49,796 nt of DNA. It comes from Alphaproteobacteria bacterium. GTDB lineage: Bacteria > Pseudomonadota > Alphaproteobacteria > SHVR01. The stretch is taken from NCBI GenBank assembly GCA_009694185.1, contig SHVR01000015.1, positions 1 to 49,796 on the forward strand. Reading direction: 5' to 3'. Within the stretch, counting starts at the first letter, position 1, and every line of letters starts with the position of its first letter. The translations under genes were made by a program, and so were the position numbers. Positions 40,178-48,760 of the stretch are shown in pieces. Under the pieces are notes generated by a model. The model had not been told where the DNA came from and ran no database searches. It saw only the letters and a program-made list of their open reading frames with translations.

Positions 40178-42232
40178 ATGTATCGCGTCGGCGTCGATGT
40201 GGGAGGCACGTTCACCGACTTCACCCTGTTGGACGAGCGCCAAGGGACCGTCCTCTTCCACAAGTCGCCGTCGACGGCCGACGACCCTTCGGCCGCGATC
40301 GAGCGGGGCCTCGACGAGATCGCCACCCGGCATGGCGTCGACCTTGGCCGGATCGTCCACCTGGGTCATGGCACGACGGTCGCAACCAACCTCGTCATCG
40401 AAGGCCGGGGCGAGCCGGTCGGCCTGATCACGACGCGGGGCTTTCGCGACGTGCTCGAGATCGGCCGCCAGACCCGGCCCGACCTCTACGACTACCGGGT
40501 GCGCCGGCCGCCGCCGCTGGCCCGCCGCGCCCATCGCCTGGAAGTCACCGAACGCATGGCGGCCGATGGCACGGTGCTGGTGCCGCTCGATGCGGTCGAA
40601 GTGGCGGCCGCCGCCCGAGCGCTCGCCGGCTTCGGGCTGAAGAGCGTCGCCATCCTGTTTCTGCACGCCTACCGCAATCCGGCCCATGAGCGGCGCGCCC
40701 GCGACATCGTGGCGGGCATCATGGAGGGTGCCTTCATCACGCTTTCAAGCGATGTGCTGCCGGAATTTCGTGAGTATGAGCGCGCCTCGACCACGGCGCT
40801 CAACGCCTATGTGGGGCCGCGCATGCGGGCCTATCTCGACCGATTCGTCGCCCGCGTTCGCGGCCTGGGGGTCAAGGGCGAGCCCTACACCATCCACTCC
40901 AACGGCGGCCTGATGTCGATTGCAACGGCCGGCGCCGTGCCGGTGCGCACCTGCCTCTCGGGGCCGGCGGCGGGCGTGGTGGGTGCCGCGGCGATCGCGG
41001 CGGCGGCCGGTTTTCCCGACGTGGTGACGTTCGACGTGGGTGGCACCTCGACCGATGTGTCGCTGGTCAAGGACGGAAAGCCGCTTTTTACCGGCGACCG
41101 GCTGGTGGCTGGCTATCCCGTGCGCACGCCCATGATCGACGTGCATGTGATCGGCGCTGGCGGCGGCAGCATCGCGCGCATCGATGACGCGGGCGGCCTC
41201 AAGGTCGGACCCGAGAGCGCCGGCGCCGAGCCCGGCCCCGTCGCCTATGGCCGGGGCGGCCGGTCCGTCACCTTGACCGACGCCAATCTGGTGCTGGGGC
41301 GCCTCAACGGTGTCGCCCTCCTCGATGGCCGCATGCCGGTCGATCGGGACGCGGCGGCGCGCGCCCTCGACGAACAGGTGGCGCGGCCGCTCGGGATCAC
41401 CCTCGAACGGGCGGCCCAGGGTATCCTTGCCATTGCCGTCTCCAACATCGCCCGCGCCATCCGCTCGGTCTCGACCGAACGCGGCCACGACCTCGCCGGT
41501 TTCGCCTTGTTCGCCTGCGGCGGGGCCGGACCGCTGCACGCGGCCGAGGTGGCGCTCGAAGTGGGTTGCCCGCGCATCCTGGTGCCGCAAGCGCCGGGCA
41601 CGCTCTGCGCGCGCGGCATTCTTCTCTCCGATCTCAATTTCGATTTCGTGCGCACCCTGATCGCCACCGCCGACCCCGCGTCATGGGCCAATGTGGTCCA
41701 GCACTTTCACGACATGCGGACCGAGGCGGAAGCGTGGCTCGGACGCGAGCGCGTGCCGGCGGATCGGCGGCGCTTCCGCTGCTTCATCGAGGCGCGCTAC
41801 CGGGGCCAGAATTTCGAGGTGCCGGTCGAACTCCCCGCTATTGCAGCGGAGGGCCTCGCCGGCTTTCTGGCAGCCTTCGCCGCTCGCCACCATCAGGAAT
41901 ACGGCTATGCCATCGCCGGGCGCGCGGTCGAGATCGTCAATGGCCGCATCCAGGCCATCGGCGCCGTGCCGAAGGCACCCCTAGAGGCCAATCACCAGGG
42001 CGGCCCGTCGCTCGGGGCCGCTCGCGTCGCCGAGCGGCCGGTCTGGTTCGGGGAAAGCTGGCACGAGACGGAAGTCTATTCCCGAGCGCGGCTGCCCGTC
42101 GGCGAACCCATCCCGGGGCCCGCCATCGTCGAGGAAATGAGCAGCACGACATGGCTTCCGCCGGGCCAGGCGGCGCGCGTCGATGGCTTCGGCAATATCG
42201 TCATCGACCTCAAGGAGAGCGGCGCGCCATGA
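40178..42232 (+). CDS. hyuA: Hydantoinase/oxoprolinase family protein, subunit A
   Basis: A 684-residue HyuA-type ATP-dependent subunit. It begins RVGVDVGGTFTDFTLLDERQ, the actin-like phosphate-binding loop, with a second loop FDVGGTSTDVSLVKDG near residue 285 and GAGGGSIARID after it. The family comprises N-methylhydantoinase, 5-oxoprolinase and acetone/acetophenone carboxylases; all use ATP to activate a carbonyl. The stop overlaps the start of hyuB (ATGA), the usual coupling of the two subunits. There is no third acetone-carboxylase gamma-type gene nearby, so ring opening of a hydantoin, oxoproline or related cyclic amide is more likely than ketone carboxylation. Confidence 0.92.
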   Translation: MYRVGVDVGGTFTDFTLLDERQGTVLFHKSPSTADDPSAAIERGLDEIATRHGVDLGRIVHLGHGTTVATNLVIEGRGEPVGLITTRGFRDVLEIGRQTRPDLYDYRVRRPPPLARRAHRLEVTERMAADGTVLVPLDAVEVAAAARALAGFGLKSVAILFLHAYRNPAHERRARDIVAGIMEGAFITLSSDVLPEFREYERASTTALNAYVGPRMRAYLDRFVARVRGLGVKGEPYTIHSNGGLMSIATAGAVPVRTCLSGPAAGVVGAAAIAAAAGFPDVVTFDVGGTSTDVSLVKDGKPLFTGDRLVAGYPVRTPMIDVHVIGAGGGSIARIDDAGGLKVGPESAGAEPGPVAYGRGGRSVTLTDANLVLGRLNGVALLDGRMPVDRDAAARALDEQVARPLGITLERAAQGILAIAVSNIARAIRSVSTERGHDLAGFALFACGGAGPLHAAEVALEVGCPRILVPQAPGTLCARGILLSDLNFDFVRTLIATADPASWANVVQHFHDMRTEAEAWLGRERVPADRRRFRCFIEARYRGQNFEVPVELPAIAAEGLAGFLAAFAARHHQEYGYAIAGRAVEIVNGRIQAIGAVPKAPLEANHQGGPSLGAARVAERPVWFGESWHETEVYSRARLPVGEPIPGPAIVEEMSSTTWLPPGQAARVDGFGNIVIDLKESGAP

Positions 42233-43953
42233 GCGACGAAACCGCCGCGATCGACGCCATCGCCATGGAAATCTTCAGCAACCGCCTGCTCTCGATCACC
42301 GAGGAGATGGGCAATCATTTGGTGCGCTCGTCCTTCTCGCCCAACATCAAGGAGCGGCGGGACTGTTCGGTGGCGCTGTTCGACGCCCGGGGCCGGCTGG
42401 TGGCACAAGCCGCGCACATTCCCATTCACCTGGGCTCGCTCTTGGGCGCCGTCGAGGCGGTACTCAAGACCTATCCCATCGACACGCTCCGGCCCGGCGA
42501 TGCCTTCGTTTGCAACGACGCCTATCTCGCCGGCGGAACCCATCTGCCGGACATTTCCATCGTGACCCCGGTCTTCGCCGAGGGCCGGGTGCGCTTCTTC
42601 ACGGCGTGCCTTGGCCACCATGCGGATGTGGGCGGCGCCGTGCCGGGTTCGATCAGCCCGAGTGCCGCCAGCATCTTCGAGGAAGGCATCCGTATCCCGG
42701 CAACCCGCATCGCGACCGCCGGCCAGCTCGAGGAAGGCATCCTCCGGCTGATATCCGAGAATACCCGCGAACCCGAGGACCGCACCCTCGACCTCAAGGT
42801 CCAGATTGCGGTCAACGAAAGCGGCGCCCGCGCCGTCGAGGCGCTGATCCGGCGCATGGGCATAGCCGGTGCGGAAAGGGCCGTCGACGACCTCCTCGCC
42901 TATACCACCCGCCGCCTCCAGAACCGCATTACCCGGCTCAGGCCCGGCCGTTATGGCTTCACGAGCTGGATGGACGATGACGGCATGGGTGGCCCGCGCG
43001 TGCCGATCGTGGCGGCGGTGACGGTCCGGGGCGACCGTCTCCATCTCGACATGACCGGCACCGGCCCGCAATCGCGCGGCGGTTTCAACGTCATGCCGTC
43101 GGGCGTGTTGGCCACCGTCGGCTACGCGGTCAAGGCGCTCCTGGATCCGGGCCTCTTGCCGAACAACGGCCTGTTCGCGGCGATCGACCTCACCGTGCCC
43201 GAGGGCACGATCCTCAATCCGCGCTTTCCGGGCGCGGTCGGCGCCCGCACCACCACTTGCCAGAAGCTCGCCGGCGCCATCTTCGGTGCCTTCCAGGCGA
43301 TCCTGCCGGAGAGCGAGGCGATGGCATCGAGCCACGATGTGCTGGCCGGCATGGTCTTTTCGGGCCGTGCCAAGCGACGCCAAGGCACCTATGTCTATCT
43401 GGAAACGGTCGGCGGCGGCATCGGCGCGCGCGGCGATGGCGACGGCATGGACGGCGCCCATGTGCACATCACCAACTCGCTCAACATGCCGGTGGAGGCG
43501 GTCGAGAACGAATATCCGCTCCGGGTCGAGGAATATGCCCTGGTCCCCGACAGTGGCGGCGCGGGCCGCTATCGGGGTGGCCTGGCGATTGCCCGCGAGG
43601 TGCGGATTCTGGAGGATGGCACGACCTTTTCGGGCCGCGCCGACAGCTTCGTGACCCGCGCCGAGGGCGCCATGGGTGGCCTCGGCGGGGCCAATTGCCG
43701 GGTGATCCGCAACCATGGCACGAACCGGGCGGAAATCATGGACCCGAAACAGCGCCTGTTGCAGCTTGCCGCCGGCGAGACCATTCGCATGGAAACGCCC
43801 GGCGCCGGCGGCTTCGGGCCGCCCCAGGACCGGGCGATTGCCGCACTGGCCCGCGACCTCGAGGACGGCAAGGTGAGCGCGGCCCGGGCGGCGCCTGATT
43901 ATGGGCCGGACCTGCTGGCGGCAGCACTTGGCCTCAAGGCGACGCGGCCCTGA
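42229..43953 (+). CDS. hyuB: Hydantoinase B/oxoprolinase family protein, subunit B
   Basis: A 574-residue HyuB subunit. The characteristic MEIFSNRLLSITEEMGNHLV and SSFSPNIKERRDCSVALFD regions open it, followed by FVCNDAYLAGGTHLPDI, GHHADVGG (metal-binding candidates) and the C-terminal METPGAGGFGPPQDR. Together with HyuA it forms the hydrolytic complex in the cytosol. The ATG at 42229 overlaps the hyuA stop and is preceded by AAGGAGAG; a longer open frame reading back into hyuA is out of frame with it and rejected. A candidate promoter for the next gene overlaps its last bases. Confidence 0.92.
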   Translation: MSDETAAIDAIAMEIFSNRLLSITEEMGNHLVRSSFSPNIKERRDCSVALFDARGRLVAQAAHIPIHLGSLLGAVEAVLKTYPIDTLRPGDAFVCNDAYLAGGTHLPDISIVTPVFAEGRVRFFTACLGHHADVGGAVPGSISPSAASIFEEGIRIPATRIATAGQLEEGILRLISENTREPEDRTLDLKVQIAVNESGARAVEALIRRMGIAGAERAVDDLLAYTTRRLQNRITRLRPGRYGFTSWMDDDGMGGPRVPIVAAVTVRGDRLHLDMTGTGPQSRGGFNVMPSGVLATVGYAVKALLDPGLLPNNGLFAAIDLTVPEGTILNPRFPGAVGARTTTCQKLAGAIFGAFQAILPESEAMASSHDVLAGMVFSGRAKRRQGTYVYLETVGGGIGARGDGDGMDGAHVHITNSLNMPVEAVENEYPLRVEEYALVPDSGGAGRYRGGLAIAREVRILEDGTTFSGRADSFVTRAEGAMGGLGGANCRVIRNHGTNRAEIMDPKQRLLQLAAGETIRMETPGAGGFGPPQDRAIAALARDLEDGKVSAARAAPDYGPDLLAAALGLKATRP

Positions 43954-43979
43954 CATTGCCCGCGAAAATGCCCTATATT
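43950..43979 (+). promoter_or_regulatory. Sigma70-type promoter of the arsR-dhaA pair
   Basis: CTGACA (43950-43955) and TATATT (43974-43979) are separated by 18 bases; each matches the consensus at five of six positions. The -35 box overlaps the hyuB stop. The predicted transcript start (about 43986-43987) lies two or three bases before the ATG at 43989, so the message would be nearly leaderless. The region is the most AT-rich patch of the neighbourhood. Confidence 0.5.
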
Positions 43980-43988
43980 TCGTGCGTC

Positions 43989-44315
43989 ATGCTGGAAAAA
44001 AATCCACACACCGGCTCGCTCGCCAAACTGATGAGCGAGCTGCAAACGGCGGAATTGACCGAGCTGTTCCAATTGCTGAGCGACGGCTCGCGCCTGCGTA
44101 TTCTGCTTACTTGCCTCGACCGGCCGCTCGCCGTCGGCGATATCGCGGCCGACCTCAAGCTCAGCCCGTCGCTCGTGAGCCACCATCTCCGCCTATTGCG
44201 CGCCGCGCGCCTGGTCAGTGCGTCGCGCAGCGGTCGCAAGGTGTTCTACACCGTGACCGACGAGCATATCCGCCGGGTGTTGAGCGACATGGTCGAGCAT
44301 GTGGTGTTCGGGTGA
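43989..44315 (+). CDS. ArsR/SmtB-family winged-helix transcriptional regulator
   Basis: A 108-residue regulator. The winged-helix core is intact: LFQLLSDGSRLRILLTCLDR, VGDIAADLKLSPSLVSHHLR (recognition helix) and the beta-wing RLVSASRSGRKVFYTVTDEH. The last helix contains Asp91-x-His93 and His104, spaced as three of the four alpha-5 zinc ligands of CzrA/SmtB, while the fourth position (107) is Phe. It may therefore sense a metal weakly or respond to something else. I prefer ATG 43989 because of the promoter just upstream; ATG 43968 and TTG 43956 are alternatives. The stop overlaps the GTG of the dehalogenase gene, so it probably regulates that gene. Confidence 0.88.
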   Translation: MLEKNPHTGSLAKLMSELQTAELTELFQLLSDGSRLRILLTCLDRPLAVGDIAADLKLSPSLVSHHLRLLRAARLVSASRSGRKVFYTVTDEHIRRVLSDMVEHVVFG

Positions 44316-45217
44316 GCGACGCCCCCTCGCCCGACGATCCCTTGCCGCGCCAGAGGATCGCCGTGCTCGATTCGACCATGGCCTATGTCGACACGGGCGG
44401 GGTACTACCCCCCGTCGTCTTCCTGCATGGCAACCCGACATCGGCCTATCTCTGGCGGAACGTGATCCCCCATGTGGCACCGGTGGCGCGCTGCCTTGCC
44501 CCCGATCTGATCGGCATGGGCCGGTCGGCGAAGGCGCCCGCCGGCCGCTATCGCTTCACCGACCATGCCCGTTATCTCGACGCCTGGTTCGAGGCGCTTG
44601 GATTGACTCGCGACGTCATCCTGGTCGGCCATGACTGGGGCTCGGCACTCGCCTTCCATTGGGCGCGCCGCCACCCCGATCGGGTCGCGGGGATCGCCTA
44701 TATGGAAGCGATCGTCCGCCCGCTCACCTGGCAGGAGTGGCCCGAGAATGCCCGCCAGGTCTTCCAGGCCATGCGCTCGCCCGCCGGCGAGGCGATGGTC
44801 TTGGCGAAGAACGTCTTCGTCGAGCGCATCCTGCCGGCGAGCGTGCTGCGGGGCCTGGGCGAGGCCGAAATGGCGGTCTATCGCGCCCCCTTCGCCGAAG
44901 CCGGCGAGACGCGCCGCCCGACCCTCACCTGGCCGCGCGAAATTCCGGTCGGCGGCGAGCCCCCGGACGTGATCGCCATCGTCAAGGCTTACGCGGACTG
45001 GCTCCAGGCGAGCCCGATCCCCAAGCTCTTCGTCAATGCCGAGCCCGGCTCCATCCTGGTCGGCGCCCAGCGCGACTTCTGCCGCGCCTGGCCCCATCAG
45101 CGCGAGGTGACGGTGGCGGGGTCGCACTTCATCCAGGAGGACTCAGCCAGCGAAATCGGCGCCGCCATTGCCGAGTTCGTCAGGGATGTAAGGTCTCAAC
45201 CGGCCATGACGCGCTAG
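44312..45217 (+). CDS. dhaA: Haloalkane dehalogenase (DhaA/LinB-type)
   Basis: A 301-residue alpha/beta hydrolase that matches subfamily II haloalkane dehalogenases over its whole length. The complete catalytic set is visible: nucleophile Asp108 in VGHDWGSAL, halide-binding Trp109 and Asn41 (HGNPTSAYLWRN), acid Glu132 (YMEAIVRP) and base His272 (AGSHFIQED). The enzyme replaces carbon-bound halogen by hydroxyl through an alkyl-enzyme ester, releasing halide, in the cytosol. The GTG start overlaps the arsR stop (GTGA), so translation is coupled. Halogenated substrates cannot be predicted; the cap helices differ from LinB in several positions. Confidence 0.93.
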   Translation: MSDAPSPDDPLPRQRIAVLDSTMAYVDTGGVLPPVVFLHGNPTSAYLWRNVIPHVAPVARCLAPDLIGMGRSAKAPAGRYRFTDHARYLDAWFEALGLTRDVILVGHDWGSALAFHWARRHPDRVAGIAYMEAIVRPLTWQEWPENARQVFQAMRSPAGEAMVLAKNVFVERILPASVLRGLGEAEMAVYRAPFAEAGETRRPTLTWPREIPVGGEPPDVIAIVKAYADWLQASPIPKLFVNAEPGSILVGAQRDFCRAWPHQREVTVAGSHFIQEDSASEIGAAIAEFVRDVRSQPAMTR

Positions 45218-45227
45218 TGGAAAAAGG

Positions 45228-45995
45228 TCAGACCTTTCCCTCGCGGAATCGGTCAACCTCGGTCTGGACGAAACCGGTGGACAGGCTCGCCACGCCGAAG
45301 CGCTCGGAAAGAGAGGCAACAAGGGGATAGACCGTGCCGGCAAGATCATCTTCGATCCTTTGCGCCGAGACGATCGCCTCGATCAATGCTTCATCGCTCT
45401 TCGCGGGACGAAGCGCATGCAACATGTTGGCGGGTGAGCCGCCCAAGTGTCGCGGGACCCGGCCCGACAGCCCGCTGTAAAGCGCGCGGAAGCGGACCGT
45501 AATCTCGGCGCCCGCGTCCTGCTTCATCGCCCGCGCGACGCGAGCGGCATGCAACAACCCTTCGGCCAGGCGCCAGATGTGTACACTTGTGTCGAGGATG
45601 GTGCCGGGAGGAACCGTTTCAACGGAGTCTTCCGCGTAGCCCCGGATCAGAAAGAACCGGCCCGCCGGGGTCGCGCGCCAGAAGTCCGAGTGAGCGGGAT
45701 CCGTAAATCTGCGATCAATCTCATCATCGCCGAGCTTCACCCAGCATTCGAGTGTGCCATCAATTTCACGGGGCGCGAACTCCGCGCGTTCCAAGGTTAT
45801 GAACATTGGCCAACCGGTGTGGCGTATCTCCGCTTTCTCGATCACCCCGGCGAGTTTCGGCAGATCGGGCATGTTGATGTTGCCGGCAAGCGCATAGCGG
45901 CTTGCTGTTCCGGCGGCTGGTCCAACAGGCCGTCGATCTCGGCCCGGTCCCCGTGAGCGATATCCTGGGCGGAACGCCATCTCGGCAGCACCCAA
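45228..45995 (-). pseudogene. Truncated ATP-binding (AlbA/Schlafen-type) protein, C-terminal part
   Basis: The open frame contains VIEKAEIRHTGWPMFITLER, then DPAHSDFWRATPAGRFFLIR with GYAEDS, and a C-terminal helical part, a pattern I recognise from the C-terminal half of bacterial AlbA-fold ATP-binding proteins of about 400 or more residues. The N-terminal AlbA and nucleotide-binding parts are absent, and the first 35 or so codons of the frame (MGAAEMAFRPGYRSRGPGRD) look like readthrough of unrelated DNA. Similarity starts around RYALAGNIN, before the Met at 45872 that could serve as a start. The gene is probably a remnant; a short functional version from 45872 cannot be excluded. Confidence 0.55.
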
Positions 45996-46088
45996 CCGAT
46001 TGATCGAACTTGAGTCAGGTGCATAGCCCTAAAACCAATAATAACGGCATAGGCGCCGCCATGCTGGCTTCGCCAAGAATGTACGGTT

Positions 46089-46856
46089 TCAGCCAGCCAT
46101 GAAGCCGCCATCCACATTGTAGTTGGCACCGCTCACATAGCTCGACCGGTCGGAGGCGAGCCAGCAGACCATCTCGGCGATTTCCTCGGCTCGGCCCATG
46201 CGCCTAAAGGGCGTCAAGGCCATCAGTTCCTTGCCGCGCCGGGCCATCACATCGCGGGTCATGTCGGTTTCGATATAGCCGGGGCAGACGGAATTCACCC
46301 GCACGCCGTTCTCGGCATATTCGATCGCCGCCGTCTTGGTGAGGCCGACCACGCCATGCTTGGCCGCCACATAGATGGACGAGGTCGGCAACCCCGCCAG
46401 GCCCGCGATCGAGGCGGTGTTGACGATGGCGCCCTTGCCCTGTTTCACCATCTGTTCGAGCTCGCCGCGCATGCAGAGCCATACCCCCTTAAGATTGACG
46501 TCGATCATGCGATCGAAGGCGGCTTCCGGCCAGTCGGCCGTCTTCTTGCCGAGGGCATCCACCTGATAGCCGGCAATGCCGGCATTGTTGAAGGCGCAGT
46601 CGAGCCGGCCGAAGGCCGAGACCGCCGCCTGAATCATGGCCGCGACTTGATCGGGCTTGGTCACATCGCAGCCGATCGACATGGCCTGGCCGCCGGCCGT
46701 ATTGATCATGGCGACGGTTTCCTTGGCGCCGTCCAAATTCATGTCGGCGACCGCCACCCGGGCACCCTCACGGGCAAACAGCAGCGCGGTCGCCCGCCCG
46801 ATGCCCCGCCCACCGCCCGTGATCAGCGCCGTCTTGCCGTCCAGCATGCCCGCCAT
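46089..46856 (-). CDS. SDR family NAD(P)-dependent oxidoreductase
   Basis: A 255-residue classical SDR with TGGGRGIGRATALLF, NNAGIAG, VNTASIAGLAGLPTSSIYVA with catalytic Ser and Tyr, and AAKHGVVGLTK with the catalytic lysine. The Asp in VAVADMNLD after the second strand favours NAD(H). CPGYIETDM and DGGFMAG complete the glucose 1-dehydrogenase-like pattern. GGGAGG lies upstream of the ATG. It is divergent from the D-aminoacylase-like gene (159 bases between them); a joint pathway is possible but not shown. Confidence 0.92.
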   Translation of the reverse strand: MAGMLDGKTALITGGGRGIGRATALLFAREGARVAVADMNLDGAKETVAMINTAGGQAMSIGCDVTKPDQVAAMIQAAVSAFGRLDCAFNNAGIAGYQVDALGKKTADWPEAAFDRMIDVNLKGVWLCMRGELEQMVKQGKGAIVNTASIAGLAGLPTSSIYVAAKHGVVGLTKTAAIEYAENGVRVNSVCPGYIETDMTRDVMARRGKELMALTPFRRMGRAEEIAEMVCWLASDRSSYVSGANYNVDGGFMAG

Positions 46857-47015
46857 GGCGTTCCTCCCGGTTCCCGTATCTGGCTCACCCTTGACATACT
46901 GCCGAGCCAGCGCCATCGCAACGTGGATTCGGGCGAATCGTAACGATTGCGGATGCTCGCCCCGGCAGGCATTCTGCGCCCCGGTTGCGGCGTCGCACGA
47001 AATGAGGAGAGACCC

Positions 47016-48737
47016 ATGCACGACATTGTCATCAAGGGCGGCAGCATCGTCGACGGCAGCGGCGCGGCCGCGCGGGCGGGCGACATTGCCATTAACGGCG
47101 ACCGCATCGTGGCGGTTGGCGACAAGGCGGGTCCCGCGCGGCGGGTCATCGATGCCGATGGCCTGCTGGTGACGCCGGGCTGGGTCGACATCCACACCCA
47201 TTACGACGGCCAGGCCACTTGGGACCCCATGCTGGCGCCCTCGTCCTGGCATGGTTCGACCACGATCCTGTTCGGCAATTGCGGCGTCGGCTTCGCGCCC
47301 GCCCGGCCCGAACATCGTGCCGGCCTGATCGAACTCATGGAGGGGGTCGAGGACATCCCCGGCATCGCGCTCACCGAAGGCCTGAAATGGGACTGGGAGA
47401 GCTTCCCGGATTTCCTCGATGCCCTCGAGCGCCAGCCGCGCACCATCGACATCGGCGCCCAGATGCCGCACCACGCGCTCCGCGTCTATGTCATGGGCGA
47501 GCGCGCCATCCGGCGCGAGACCGCCACCGCCGACGACATCGCCCAAATGTGCCGCCTGACCGAAGAGTCGCTCCGGGCCGGCGGCTTCGGGTTCACCACG
47601 TCGCGCACCGACCAGCACAAGACGCCGGCTGGCGACATGGTGCCGGGCCGCTATTCCGAGGCCGACGAGCTGGTTGGCATCGCCCAGGCGCTCGGCAAAG
47701 TGGGTGCCGGCGCCTTTGGATTTACGGGTGACTTCGAGGACGAAGACAGCGAGTTCGTCTGGATGAACCGGATCGGTCGCGAGACCGGCCGGCCCGTCTG
47801 GTTCTTGCTGACCGACCGCTCCTACGATCCAAAGCGCTGGCGGCGGCTGATGAACGGCGTGCACCAGGCACGCGCCAATGGCGTGCCCATGACGGCCCAA
47901 GTGGCGGGCCGTCCGGTCGGCCTCATCCTCGGCCTCTTCACCTCGCTCACCCCCTTCTCGATCCGTCCCACTTTCCGGGACCTGGCAAAGCTGCCGATCG
48001 ACGAGCGGCTCCGGCGGCTGCGTGACCCGGAGGTCCGGCGAGCCATCCTGAACGAGCCGGTTTCCGAGACCCTTTTAAATATCCTGCCGCCCTTGACCCA
48101 GCAGATCGCGACCCGCTGGGATCGCACCTATCTCCTCGGCGATCCGCCGGACTATGAGCCGCCGGCGGACCAGAGCATCGCGGCCCTCGCCGCGCGCACC
48201 AACCAGACGCCGGCCGAATATTGCTACGACTATCTGACCGGCGAGGATGGCACCCGCATGCTGTTCTTCCCGGTCACCAACTATGTCACCGGCGACCATG
48301 AGCCGGTGCGCGAGATGCTGGGCGAGCCCAACACGCTTCTGGGGTTGAGCGATGGCGGCGCCCATTGCGGCGTCATTTGCGACGCGAGCGTGCCGAGCTT
48401 CATGCTGACCCACTGGGTGCGCGACAGGAAACGCGGCGCGCGCCTGCCCCTCGAATGGGTCGTCAAGCGCCAGACCAGCGAGACGGCAGCCTTCTTCGGC
48501 TTCCATGATCGGGGCCTCTTGAAGGCCGGCATGAAGGCCGACGTCAACGTCATCGACATGGAGCGACTTCGCCTGCATGTGCCCAAAATCGTCAACGACC
48601 TGCCGGCGGGCGGCAAGCGCCTGATCCAGAAGGTCGATGGCTATCGGGCAACCATCGTCTCGGGCCAGCCAGTGTTCGAGGAAGGCAACGCGACCGGCGC
48701 CATACCGGGCAAGCTAGTGCGCGCTGGACGGATCTGA
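47016..48737 (+). CDS. N-acyl-D-amino-acid deacylase-like amidohydrolase
   Basis: A 573-residue amidohydrolase of the D-aminoacylase group. The metal motif is VDIHTHYDGQATWDP (His60, His62) and GNCGVGFAPARPEH carries the cysteine (Cys89) that in D-aminoacylase is a zinc ligand. SDGGAHCGVICD near 446-457 and the C-terminal GLLKAGMKADVNVIDMER complete the fold. Enzymes of this group remove acyl groups from N-acyl-D-amino acids; close relatives act on other amides, so the substrate is uncertain. GAGGAGAG precedes the ATG. TTGACA at 46891 lies in the divergent promoter region but has no good -10 partner. An LLM oxidoreductase gene follows 23 bases later. Confidence 0.9.
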   Translation: MHDIVIKGGSIVDGSGAAARAGDIAINGDRIVAVGDKAGPARRVIDADGLLVTPGWVDIHTHYDGQATWDPMLAPSSWHGSTTILFGNCGVGFAPARPEHRAGLIELMEGVEDIPGIALTEGLKWDWESFPDFLDALERQPRTIDIGAQMPHHALRVYVMGERAIRRETATADDIAQMCRLTEESLRAGGFGFTTSRTDQHKTPAGDMVPGRYSEADELVGIAQALGKVGAGAFGFTGDFEDEDSEFVWMNRIGRETGRPVWFLLTDRSYDPKRWRRLMNGVHQARANGVPMTAQVAGRPVGLILGLFTSLTPFSIRPTFRDLAKLPIDERLRRLRDPEVRRAILNEPVSETLLNILPPLTQQIATRWDRTYLLGDPPDYEPPADQSIAALAARTNQTPAEYCYDYLTGEDGTRMLFFPVTNYVTGDHEPVREMLGEPNTLLGLSDGGAHCGVICDASVPSFMLTHWVRDRKRGARLPLEWVVKRQTSETAAFFGFHDRGLLKAGMKADVNVIDMERLRLHVPKIVNDLPAGGKRLIQKVDGYRATIVSGQPVFEEGNATGAIPGKLVRAGRI

Positions 48738-48760
48738 CGAGCACGCGGGAGCGGGGCGAC

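Noticed and set aside
43901..44311. Upstream extension of the dehalogenase gene
   Set aside because: The open frame runs through the arsR gene in another frame. The GTG at 44312 overlapping the arsR stop gives the normal dehalogenase N-terminus.
46891..46919. TTGACA upstream of the D-aminoacylase-like gene as a promoter
   Set aside because: The bases 17 positions downstream (CATCGC) do not resemble a -10 box, so it is only mentioned with the gene.
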